Origin: CBDCXF01 sp965223755
GTDB lineage: Bacteria; Acidobacteriota; Thermoanaerobaculia; Multivoradales; JAHEKO01
Assembly: GCA_965223755.1 (NCBI GenBank)
Contig: CBDCXF010000002.1
Location: 806,001-870,000, forward strand
Reading direction: 5' to 3'
DNA: 64,000 nucleotides
Part shown: one piece after another, positions 7,286 to 15,689 of the stretch
Numbering within the stretch: position 1 is the first letter of the stretch
How the letters are laid out: each line of letters starts with the position of its first letter
Made by a program: the position numbers and the translations under genes
Notes under the pieces: generated by a model
The model's database searches: none
The model's input: only the letters and a program-made list of their open reading frames with translations
Told to the model about the DNA's origin: nothing

Positions 7286-10183
7286 TTGAGTAGAAAGGCA
7301 ATCGTATTCGGCCTCTTGCTCGCCACGTCTTTCGTGCTTGTTACACCAATGACAGCGCAGGGAGTCCAGTCCGGAACCTTGCGCGGAACAGTAACGAACG
7401 AAGACGGCGAAGTCCTTCCGGGCGTGCGAGTGAGCGTGGCCTCGTCCTCTCTCCAGGGTACCCGTGACGCCTACACCGGCGAAAACGGGACCTACGTTTT
7501 GCGCGGCCTGCCGCCGGGTGACTACACGGTGACGTTCACGATGGATGGCTTGTCCACCGTCGAAGTGACGCAGCACCTGGAACTCGGACAGAGCGCAGAC
7601 GTGCAGGCAACTTTGCAGGCCAGCTTTGAGGACGTCATTATCGTGACCGGGGATTCGGTGAGCGCACTGGAGACCCCAACTGTTGGTATTAACCTGGACG
7701 CCGAAGAGGTGGACACGCTGCCGACCGGCGCGCGCACTCTCGAAGGCATCGCCGACCTCTCTCCGGGGCTGACCCAGAACAGCACCGAACAGGTCAACGG
7801 CCAGGTTTCGATTAGCGGCGGCTTCCAGTTTGACTCGGTTTGGCTGCTCGACGGCGTCGACATCACCGACCCGGTGTTTGCAACTGCGACCGACCTCTTC
7901 ATTGAAGACGCGGTCGAGGAAACCCAGGTTCTCACCTCCGGAATCTCGGCCGAGTACGGTCGCTTTTCAGGTGGTGTGGTCAACGCCATCACCAAGAGCG
8001 GTGGGAATGAGTTCTCAGGTAGCGCTCGCGGCGATTTCACCAACGCAGCTTGGCGCGATGAGACACCACTTGAGGTTCAAAATGGCACCGAGCGCGAGAG
8101 CAGCACCAACGATGTCATCACCGGAACCCTGGGCGGCAAGATCATCCAGGATCAACTGTGGTTCTTCGCAGCCGGCCGTGACACTTCGACAACGACCCAA
8201 ATCGCCCTGGCGCGCACCGGCATCCCCTTCGGTCAGGTCAACGACGACCAACGGCTGGAAGGCAAACTGACTGCCACCCTCGCCGACAAGCACACCGTCA
8301 CCGGTGGCTTTATGGATCGCGATCAAAGCGTCCTGCGGCCTTCTCTTGGAGCCGGCTCCACGCTGCAGACCATCGAAACCATCGAATTTCCACAGGAGTT
8401 GGTCAAGGTCGGTTACACCGGCGTTTTGAGCGCTTCCGTGTTTGCCGAAGCCCAATACTCCGAGAAGAAATTCGGCTTCCGCCACATTCCCCTCCAGGGT
8501 GGCATCAACACCGACATCACCGCGTCGCCGATTCGCTGCTGGAATGATGCTTCGGACTGCCACTACAACGGCGTCTACTTCGACCCCACTGATCCCGAGG
8601 ACCGCAACAACGAGCAGTTGACAGCCAACGTCTCCTGGTTCCTGGATTCTGGTGCGGGCACGCACGATCTCAAGTTCGGCGTCGAAGATTTCACCAACAT
8701 CAACGTCGGTGGTAACTCGCAGTCGGCCACCGACTGGGTGTTCTTTGTCGATCCTCTGAAGGATGCTGCGGGCAACGTTGTCATCGGTGCCGATGGCGAC
8801 CTCATCCCCGACCCACAGTTCTTCTCCAGCTTGGGCGTCTTCTTTGAAGCGTTCCGTGGGGCCGAACTCGAACTGCAAACGCAGTCTTTTTACGCCAACG
8901 ACCGCTGGCAGTTGAACGACCATTGGTCCTTCAATATCGGCGTGCGCTACGAAGACATCAGCAGTGCCACCAACGCCGGCGCGGATCCCGTTTCGACGGA
9001 CGCCTTCGTGCCTCGTTTGGCGGCCACCTACGATGTCAGGGGCGATGGCAAATATCGCGTCACCGGAACCTTTGGTGAGTACGCCGGTGGCTACGGTTTC
9101 GGCGGCAACAACTTCGCCTCGGTGACCAACGTCGGCAACCCGAGCTACGCCTACGGGTTCTACATTGGCCCCTCGGGCGACGCCAATGCCGTCTTCGATC
9201 CCAGCAACTACCTGCTGCTCGCAGGCGCGTTCCCGAGCGAGAACGTCTTCTTCCGCGACGACGTCAGCTCGCCGACGGTCGAAGAGTTCACTCTCCAAGG
9301 TGGCATGGAATTGCCCAAGGGGGGTTACCTCGAACTCACCTATGTTGATCGCGAGACCGACAACTTCGTCGAAGATCTACAGCTCTTTGCCAACGGCTCG
9401 ACCACGATCAATCGTCCAGACCTCGGCCTGTCGCCGTTGACCTTCAACAACATCGTCTACGACAACACCAGCCTGCCGACGCGTGAGTATCAAGCCGCCA
9501 TTCTTCAGGGCCGCTACAACTTCACCGACAAGTTCACGGTGGAAGGTCACTGGACGCACCAGTTCTCCAACGACGGCGATTACGAAGGTGAGTCGGGACA
9601 GAGTTTTGGGGCCTCCAATTTCGGTGACTTCCCCGAGTTCCTCGACCGGCGCAACTTCCCGTTGGGTCGACTCGATGAGTTCATGGAAGACAAGATCCGT
9701 ATTTGGGCTCGCTACAACCTCGACTTCGGTCGTGCTGGAAATCTCTCCACCAGCTTGCTTTGGAACTATGAGTCCGGCGGTGTATTCAGCTTCTCTGATC
9801 GTCAACGCTTGACACCTCAGCAGTTGGCTTTGGATCCTGGCTACGCGGCTCTGCCGACGCAGGTCACTCTGTTCTTCGGCGAGCGCGGTTCGCAGGACTT
9901 CGAGGACTGGAACACCTTCGATCTCTCCCTCAACTACGACATCCCCGTCTTCCGTGGCTTGGATGTTTACTTGAAGGGCGAAGTCTTCAATATCCTCAAC
10001 GAGGATAAGCAGATCTTCTGGGACACCGACATTTCGCCGGTCACGGCGGCACAAGGTGGACCGGTCGATGCGCTGGGTCGCCCGTTGACTTTCGTCAACT
10101 CGGCCTCCTTCGGTCGTGCTCGCGCCAATACGGACTTTGTTACGCCACGCGAGTATCGCTTCGCAGTCGGTTTCCGGTTCTAA
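7286..10183 (+). CDS. TonB-dependent receptor with N-terminal carboxypeptidase-regulatory domain (Oar-like)
   Basis: A 965-residue outer-membrane receptor. The TTG start is supported by AGGAG at 7274-7278, seven bases upstream. Residues 1-26 form a signal peptide (cleavage near PMTAQG). Residues ~30-112 form a regulatory-like domain (GTLRGTVTNEDGEVLPGVRV, GLPPGDYTVTF). A TonB-box-like EDVIIVTGD (~115) precedes the plug (~125-240: LPTGARTLEGIADLSPG, SISGGFQFDSVWLLDGVD, SAEYGRFSGGVVNAITKSGG). The rest is a large barrel ending FAVGFRF. Family knowledge: Oar-like receptors import unknown large or protein-derived ligands or act in envelope adhesion. A terminator follows, so it may be a single transcript or the high-expression head of the AlkP-ASPIC-TPR genes downstream. 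Ligand unknown. Confidence 0.93.
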   Translation: MSRKAIVFGLLLATSFVLVTPMTAQGVQSGTLRGTVTNEDGEVLPGVRVSVASSSLQGTRDAYTGENGTYVLRGLPPGDYTVTFTMDGLSTVEVTQHLELGQSADVQATLQASFEDVIIVTGDSVSALETPTVGINLDAEEVDTLPTGARTLEGIADLSPGLTQNSTEQVNGQVSISGGFQFDSVWLLDGVDITDPVFATATDLFIEDAVEETQVLTSGISAEYGRFSGGVVNAITKSGGNEFSGSARGDFTNAAWRDETPLEVQNGTERESSTNDVITGTLGGKIIQDQLWFFAAGRDTSTTTQIALARTGIPFGQVNDDQRLEGKLTATLADKHTVTGGFMDRDQSVLRPSLGAGSTLQTIETIEFPQELVKVGYTGVLSASVFAEAQYSEKKFGFRHIPLQGGINTDITASPIRCWNDASDCHYNGVYFDPTDPEDRNNEQLTANVSWFLDSGAGTHDLKFGVEDFTNINVGGNSQSATDWVFFVDPLKDAAGNVVIGADGDLIPDPQFFSSLGVFFEAFRGAELELQTQSFYANDRWQLNDHWSFNIGVRYEDISSATNAGADPVSTDAFVPRLAATYDVRGDGKYRVTGTFGEYAGGYGFGGNNFASVTNVGNPSYAYGFYIGPSGDANAVFDPSNYLLLAGAFPSENVFFRDDVSSPTVEEFTLQGGMELPKGGYLELTYVDRETDNFVEDLQLFANGSTTINRPDLGLSPLTFNNIVYDNTSLPTREYQAAILQGRYNFTDKFTVEGHWTHQFSNDGDYEGESGQSFGASNFGDFPEFLDRRNFPLGRLDEFMEDKIRIWARYNLDFGRAGNLSTSLLWNYESGGVFSFSDRQRLTPQQLALDPGYAALPTQVTLFFGERGSQDFEDWNTFDLSLNYDIPVFRGLDVYLKGEVFNILNEDKQIFWDTDISPVTAAQGGPVDALGRPLTFVNSASFGRARANTDFVTPREYRFAVGFRF

Positions 10184-10210
10184 CCGAAAGCCTTCCATCT
10201 GCGTATTAAA

Positions 10211-10235
10211 GGGGCGGCATCAGCCGCCCCTTTTT
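10211..10235 (+). terminator. Rho-independent terminator after TonB receptor 7286
   Basis: An 8-bp perfect stem GGGGCGGC (10211-10218) with GCCGCCCC (10223-10230), loop ATCA, then TTTTT. It lies 27 bases after the receptor stop. Confidence 0.93.
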
Positions 10236-10253
10236 CTTCGCTGGCCTAACTCC

Positions 10254-12365
10254 GTGCGTTTTCCACGATCCCCGATTTTCACAATTGCGGTCGCGGCCTG
10301 TTTGGCGACTGCCTGCGGCCCTCGCGCTCGGCAGCCGAACATCATTGTTATTTCGGTCGATACCTTGCGCTCCGATCGCCTGCCCGCCTACGGCTACGAC
10401 GCAATCCCGACGCCGGCGATCGACGGTCTGAGTCGCGACGGAATCCTGTTTGAGCACGCGTACACAGCGTGTCCGCTCACCCTCCCCGCACACGCCTCTG
10501 TGCTCACCGGATTGCTTCCTCCAGAGCACGGTGTGCGCGACAACATTGGCTACACCTTTGACTCCAGTCGCCTGCCTTCACTCGGCCTTGAACTCAAAGG
10601 CGCCGGCTACACCACTGGAGCTTTTGTCTCCAGTTTTGTTCTACGCGCGGCAACGGGCCTCGGCGACACTTTCGATCACTACGACGATCGCTTCGAGAAT
10701 GTGAGTAAAGGGCTTGGCGAAATTGAGCGGCCGGGGTCTGAGACGACGGCGGCTGCGCTAGCTTGGATCGAGCATCAAAGCGAACCTTTCTTTGCCTTTG
10801 TGCACTTGTTTGAGCCCCACGCGCCTTACGAGCCTCCTGAGGCCGTCGCCGACACTTGGGGGGCCACCTACGACGGTGAAATCGTCGCAACCGACAGGAT
10901 CCTTGGCGAGTTCATCGCTGCCCTCAAGGCGCGCGATCTTTATGACTCCTCAGTAATTATCCTGCTGTCCGACCACGGCGAAGGTCTCGGAGAACACGAC
11001 GAACGCGAGCATGGCATCCTTCTCTATCGGTCCACTTTGCAAGTCCCTCTCATCGTCAAGTTGCCGCAACAGGACCGGGCGGGCGAGCGCGTTGCCGAAC
11101 CCGTGCATCTGATCGACGTCGCGGCGACCATCCGATTCTTGACCGGCCTCTCCCCAGGCGCTGGAGAAGGCCGATCCCTCCTCGCAGAGCAACCCAAGGA
11201 TCGCGTCCTCTATTCGGAGACGCTCTATCCGCGTTTGCACTTTGGCTGGGCTGAACTGCGCTCGGTCATTCACGGGTCGCTTCACTACATATCCGAACCC
11301 AATCCGGAGCTATTCGACCTCAGAGCAGATCCTGATGAGCTCCGCAACATCATTGCGGACCAACGGGCCACGGCGACTCCGCTGCGCCAAGCTTTGCGCC
11401 AATTCGCTGACACCGCCGCAGCCCCAGCGCAGGTTGACCCCGACACCCGCGAAAAACTTGCTGCGCTTGGCTATCTGACCTCCACAGCCGATCGGGCCGA
11501 CGCCAGCCTCGATCCTCGCCGGCATATCAAAAGCGCGGCGACGATTCAGGATGCTCTCGACCTGGCGGCCAACGGAGACCATGGAGGAGCCGTCGACCTA
11601 CTGAGCGAGTTAGTTGAACGCTATCCCCACATGCTCGACGCCCGTCATCAACTCGCTTCGGCTTTGCAGGCTTTGGGTCGAAACGAAGAGGCACTCGTTC
11701 AATATCAGCAAGCCCTGCAACGATCGCCGGTGCCGATTCTGGGAATCCTGATTGAGATAGCGCGCATATTGTTCGCCCAAGGTGAGATCGAAGCGGCTCT
11801 CGATCACGCAGATCTGGCCAGCCCTGCACTACCGGTCGAAAGCCACGATCTCAAAGCCCGCATCGCCTTGGCGCGCGGCGATCTCGAAACGGCGCTCAAG
11901 GAGGCGGCATCGGCGACTTCAGCCGAGCCCATCCCACGGCCACAGCAATTGCTGCTGCTTTCACAAATCCAATCGGCTCGCGGTGATTTTGACGGTGCTC
12001 TGACGACGCTCGATCGCCTTGAGGCTCGGCTCGCTGACCGGAAGCCTGCCGCCATTCCCTGGCTCTATTTCGAGCGCGGTGAGGCCCTGGCTCGACTGGG
12101 CCGCAATGACGAAGCCCAGACCGCGTTCCGACGAGAAATCAGTCTCTATCCCAGCAACGTCCGAGCGTACGAACGGCTCGCCTACGTCCTCGCAGTGACG
12201 CGCCGATTCGAGGAGATCGGCCCTCTGCTGGAAGACATGGCCGCCGCAGCTCCGACGCGCGACGGCTATTTGTTCGTGGCCCAAACCGCAGAGCGTCTAG
12301 GAGACGCCGAAGGTGCGCGGATGTGGCGGCAGCGTGCACTGAACGCACCGGAGAATCCGTCTTGA
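10254..12365 (+). CDS. Alkaline-phosphatase-superfamily (sulfatase-like) lipoprotein fused to TPR repeats
   Basis: GTG 10254 is the preferred start. The frame is open upstream, but that stretch runs through the terminator and receptor end. It gives a 703-residue lipoprotein (lipobox ATAC, Cys21). Residues ~28-400 form the AlkP/sulfatase fold: PNIIVISVDTLRSDRLPAYG (metal Asp36), TLPAHASVLTG (76-86), and metal-binding DHGE at 240-243 within SDHGEGLGEHDE. The classic sulfatase nucleophile motif C/S-x-P-x-R is replaced by T76-L-P-A-H80. Formylglycine chemistry is therefore unlikely, and a Thr nucleophile as in LtaS-type phosphotransferases fits better. Residues ~430-700 are TPR helices. The stop overlaps the TTG start of the ASPIC gene (TTGA), so the two are translationally coupled. 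Substrate unknown: phosphate, phosphonate or sulfate esters, or a glycan transferase role. Confidence 0.87.
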   Translation: MRFPRSPIFTIAVAACLATACGPRARQPNIIVISVDTLRSDRLPAYGYDAIPTPAIDGLSRDGILFEHAYTACPLTLPAHASVLTGLLPPEHGVRDNIGYTFDSSRLPSLGLELKGAGYTTGAFVSSFVLRAATGLGDTFDHYDDRFENVSKGLGEIERPGSETTAAALAWIEHQSEPFFAFVHLFEPHAPYEPPEAVADTWGATYDGEIVATDRILGEFIAALKARDLYDSSVIILLSDHGEGLGEHDEREHGILLYRSTLQVPLIVKLPQQDRAGERVAEPVHLIDVAATIRFLTGLSPGAGEGRSLLAEQPKDRVLYSETLYPRLHFGWAELRSVIHGSLHYISEPNPELFDLRADPDELRNIIADQRATATPLRQALRQFADTAAAPAQVDPDTREKLAALGYLTSTADRADASLDPRRHIKSAATIQDALDLAANGDHGGAVDLLSELVERYPHMLDARHQLASALQALGRNEEALVQYQQALQRSPVPILGILIEIARILFAQGEIEAALDHADLASPALPVESHDLKARIALARGDLETALKEAASATSAEPIPRPQQLLLLSQIQSARGDFDGALTTLDRLEARLADRKPAAIPWLYFERGEALARLGRNDEAQTAFRREISLYPSNVRAYERLAYVLAVTRRFEEIGPLLEDMAAAAPTRDGYLFVAQTAERLGDAEGARMWRQRALNAPENPS

Positions 12366-14062
12366 AAATCAGCGCACGGATTCCGTTATGGGTCACTGCT
12401 TGCTTCGGCGTAATCGTTCTCGCAGGTTGCGGCGGAGCCTCCCAGCAAGCACCACAACAGCAGGAATTGCTAGTGGATGTGGCCTCAGATGTCGGACTCG
12501 ACTTCCACCACGACAACGGTATGAGCGGCGAACTCTACATGGTTGAAATGGTCGGCGCCGGTGCGGCGTTGTTCGACTACGACCGCGACGGCGACCTGGA
12601 TCTTTACCTGGTTGATGGTGGCAGTCTGCATCCTGGTGACCTTGGCGGCCGGGTTCCTGGGCGACTCTTTCGTAATGAACTTGAACGCGGCACACTGCGG
12701 TTTACCGATGTAACGGACCGCGCCTTGCCGGCGATTGGCGCGTATGGTCAAGGAGTTGCCACCGGCGACTACGATAACGACGGCTGGGTCGACCTGTATT
12801 TGACCAACTACGGCCCCAACTTACTTCTGCGTAACAGCGGAGATGGAACTTTTGAACTGCATGACTCTCCACGTGACAGCCGTTGGAATACAGCGTCCGC
12901 CTTCTTCGATTACGACCGAGATGGTGATCTTGACCTTTACGTTGGCGCCTACATCGACGCAACTTTGGACAACCACTACAAGTGCACCGCCTATAGCGGA
13001 ATCCACGATTATTGTGGTCCAAAAGCGTTTCCTGAATTGCCCGACAAGCTGTTGGAAAATCGCGGTGCGGCTGGTTTTGTGGACGTTTCCACCCAATCAG
13101 GTATCGCGGCGCTACCTGGAGCGACTCTTGGAGCGGTTGCCGCCGACCTCAACGACGATGGTTGGATCGACCTCTATGTCGCCAACGATCAAATGGAGAA
13201 CTTCCTGTGGATCAACCAAGGCGACGGAACCTTCGCCAACCAAGCCCGCATCGCCGGGGCGAGCGTTAACGCCGAAGGCATGGCGGAAGCGAGTATGGGC
13301 GTCGAGGTTGCCGACCTCAACGGTGACGGCTTGCTCGATCTCTTCATGACCCATCTCAAAAACGAAACCAATACTCTCTATGCCGGTCGCGGCCAGGGCG
13401 TGTTTGCCGATGGCACAGCCACCGCCGGTCTGGGACCCGCGAGTCTTCCATACACCTCATTCGGCACGCGTGCCTTCGACGTCGACAACGATTCCGACCT
13501 TGACCTCTTCATCGCCAATGGATCCGTTCATCGCATCCAGGAGCAGATGGAAGCAGGAGACCGGCTTGCGTTGAGTCAGCAGAACCAATTGTTCCTCAAC
13601 CGTGGAAACGGTTCCTTCGAAGACAGGAGCCACGAAGTCCCCGCGCTCGGGCGTCTGCGAGTGAGTCGCGGCGTCGCCACCGGCGATGTCGACAATGACG
13701 GCGATGTCGATGTGGTGGTGACCAACAACAACGGCCCGGTCGAACTTCTCCTAAACACGATCGAAGACCGATCCGACTGGATTGGCCTGGACTTGCGCAT
13801 CCCGGGAGACGCAGACGGTCGACCGGCGCTGGGGGCCAGGGCAGCGTTGACCCTTGCCGACGGCCGAGAGATTGTGCGGTCGGTGCAATCGTCGGGCAGT
13901 TTCCTCTCGGCCGGCGATCCACGGCTGACCGTCGGTCTGAGTGCCGCTCCGACATCGTTGCGCATCGACTGGCCGGACGGGCGCTCTTCAATTTGCGATC
14001 CGCCACCGGTCGGCGAGTATTCCGTGCTCTCACCCGAAAGCGAGACCTGCAGTGCGAAGTGA
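12362..14062 (+). CDS. FG-GAP/VCBS repeat lipoprotein with ASPIC/UnbV domain (paralogue 2)
   Basis: A 566-residue protein from TTG 12362, which overlaps the preceding stop as TTGA and yields a good lipobox (LAGC, Cys23). Calcium-loop repeats include DYDRDGDLDLYL, DYDNDGWVDLYL, DYDRDGDLDLYV, DLNDDGWIDLYV, DLNGDGLLDLFM, DVDNDSDLDLFI and DVDNDGDVDVVV. The Cys pair motif appears as CTAYSGIHDYCGP. The C-terminal ~90 residues are the ASPIC/UnbV domain (WIGLDLRIPGDADG, SLRIDWPDGRSS). It is close in length and layout to the genes at 3424 and 34996. An 11-base overlap with the following TPR lipoprotein gene shows tight coupling. Predicted periplasmic or outer-membrane beta-propeller; function undefined. 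Confidence 0.9.
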   Translation: MKISARIPLWVTACFGVIVLAGCGGASQQAPQQQELLVDVASDVGLDFHHDNGMSGELYMVEMVGAGAALFDYDRDGDLDLYLVDGGSLHPGDLGGRVPGRLFRNELERGTLRFTDVTDRALPAIGAYGQGVATGDYDNDGWVDLYLTNYGPNLLLRNSGDGTFELHDSPRDSRWNTASAFFDYDRDGDLDLYVGAYIDATLDNHYKCTAYSGIHDYCGPKAFPELPDKLLENRGAAGFVDVSTQSGIAALPGATLGAVAADLNDDGWIDLYVANDQMENFLWINQGDGTFANQARIAGASVNAEGMAEASMGVEVADLNGDGLLDLFMTHLKNETNTLYAGRGQGVFADGTATAGLGPASLPYTSFGTRAFDVDNDSDLDLFIANGSVHRIQEQMEAGDRLALSQQNQLFLNRGNGSFEDRSHEVPALGRLRVSRGVATGDVDNDGDVDVVVTNNNGPVELLLNTIEDRSDWIGLDLRIPGDADGRPALGARAALTLADGREIVRSVQSSGSFLSAGDPRLTVGLSAAPTSLRIDWPDGRSSICDPPPVGEYSVLSPESETCSAK

Positions 14063-15683
14063 AATCGTCGCCAACTTACTCCTCGTGGTCTTGGGCCTCG
14101 TAGTACTGGGATCGGCGTGCACGGAAACGGCGGTTCAGTCGCCCACCGTCGAAGACTCCGGCAACTCCGAACCAATCGCCACCGTGGAGGAACGCCTTGA
14201 CTCCGGTGTTCTCAAGAGGCTTCAAGATCGCCAAGCCTGGAATCAACGGGTCCAGAGCGACGCAACCGTTGCCGCCGACCGCAAAGCGGAGGCCCTGGGC
14301 GAAGTGGCCATGCTCCACCATGCCTACGACCTCTATCCAGAAGCTGAAGAGTTCTACAGCCAGGCAATTCAGCGAAATGGCTCTGACCACCGCTGGTTCT
14401 ATCTGCGCGGAATGGCGCGGAGGCGCTCGAATGACACCAGCGGTGCGATCGCCGATTTCCGGTCGGCGGTCGACCTCCAGCCGGAGAATGTACCCTCCCG
14501 AGTCCGACTCGGCGAGATTCTTCGCGACCAAGGCGAGCAGGACGAATCCCTAGCGATCTTGCGGTCGGCGCTGGAACAGGATCCGATCTGCGCTGCAGCT
14601 CTCTTTGCTCTCGGACAGGACGCCCGCTCCAGAAACGATCTAGCCGACGCGGTGAGGTTGTTCGAACAGGTGCTGGAGCTGCAGCCAGACGCTAGCGCGG
14701 TTCGCACGCCCTTGGGATTGAGCTATCGAGATCTGGGACGCGAAGACGATGCCCGAACTCAGCTCGCAGAAGCGGGAAATGTAGGTGTGCGGCTCAACGA
14801 CCCTCTGCTGCAACGAATCTACGAACTTGGCGAAGGCTGGAGCGACACCATGCGCCAGGCGAGTGAAAGCGCTCGTCACGGAGACTTCGAAGAAGCGGAA
14901 CGGCAGCTCAAGATCGCAATCGGTCTGGATCCATTGGCGCCGGCACCGCGGGTCTCCTTAGGTCGTATTTTCTTCAACCGTGGGGAGGCAGAAAGTGCCG
15001 CACAACAACTCAGTCTGGCTTTGTTCCTCTCGGAATCCGCTCCACAAGCGCGCCGCACGTTGGCTCAAATCGCCATCGCCAACCAGGACTGGCGCCAGGC
15101 CGAAGTGCACCTCGGTTCTATTGGTGCCGACGAACAGACGCTCGCCGATCGCGCAACTCAAGCTCGAGTTCTGGAGCGCTTGGGCAGGGCCAGTCAGGCC
15201 CTCGATATCTACCGCGATCTGAGGAACGAACAGCCCGAAAACTCGGAAGTTTGGGTTGGCGAGGCGGCGCAGTTGGTCACCCTCGAACGATGCCCTGAGG
15301 CTACCGATCTGCTTTCCCAGGGTCTTGCTGCCAGGCCCAACGACGCGGTCCTCGGACACGCGTTGGCCCGTCTGCTAGCGACCTGTACGGCCACACGGGA
15401 CTCAACGCGAGCCCTGCAGCTCGCGAGATCGTTATTCAATGGATTCGCGACTCCCGGACACGGCGAGGCCGTTGCCATGGCCTTGGCGAGCACCGGGAAT
15501 ACTGCCGAGGCGGTTACCTGGCAGCGGCGGGCGATGGAACTAGCCGGCACTTCAGACCCGGCTTATCCGTGGCTTACGGCGAACTACCAGCGGCTGGCGT
15601 CCGAGCTACCGATCACCACTCCGTGGCCGCAGCAGGGTCGATCGGTACTCTTTCAACCACCCTCGAGCGCGACCTCAAATTAA
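14052..15683 (+). CDS. TPR lipoprotein (paralogue 2)
   Basis: GTG 14052 lies inside the end of the previous gene (11-base overlap) and produces a lipoprotein signal (NLLLVVLGLVVLGSAC, Cys23); the product is 543 residues. TPR helices fill the protein (LYPEAEEFYSQAI, GAIADFRSAVDLQPENVPSR, EAERQLKIAIGLDPLAPAPR). The C-terminal module resembles that of the 5124 product: LARLLATCTATRDSTRALQLA, then TAEAVTWQRRAMELA and a terminal NYQRL. It is the second gene of an ASPIC-TPR pair and probably co-localises with the ASPIC lipoprotein. The next gene runs in the opposite direction with only 6 bases between stops and no obvious terminator. No catalytic motif. Confidence 0.88.
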   Translation: MRSEIVANLLLVVLGLVVLGSACTETAVQSPTVEDSGNSEPIATVEERLDSGVLKRLQDRQAWNQRVQSDATVAADRKAEALGEVAMLHHAYDLYPEAEEFYSQAIQRNGSDHRWFYLRGMARRRSNDTSGAIADFRSAVDLQPENVPSRVRLGEILRDQGEQDESLAILRSALEQDPICAAALFALGQDARSRNDLADAVRLFEQVLELQPDASAVRTPLGLSYRDLGREDDARTQLAEAGNVGVRLNDPLLQRIYELGEGWSDTMRQASESARHGDFEEAERQLKIAIGLDPLAPAPRVSLGRIFFNRGEAESAAQQLSLALFLSESAPQARRTLAQIAIANQDWRQAEVHLGSIGADEQTLADRATQARVLERLGRASQALDIYRDLRNEQPENSEVWVGEAAQLVTLERCPEATDLLSQGLAARPNDAVLGHALARLLATCTATRDSTRALQLARSLFNGFATPGHGEAVAMALASTGNTAEAVTWQRRAMELAGTSDPAYPWLTANYQRLASELPITTPWPQQGRSVLFQPPSSATSN

Positions 15684-15689
15684 GGCTTG

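Noticed and set aside
8015..9298. 427-residue frame opposite the 7286 receptor
   Set aside because: A shadow of the receptor barrel; no features of its own.
10254..12365. Formylglycine-dependent sulfatase
   Set aside because: No C/S-x-P-x-R motif is present; the aligned position is Thr in TLPAH.
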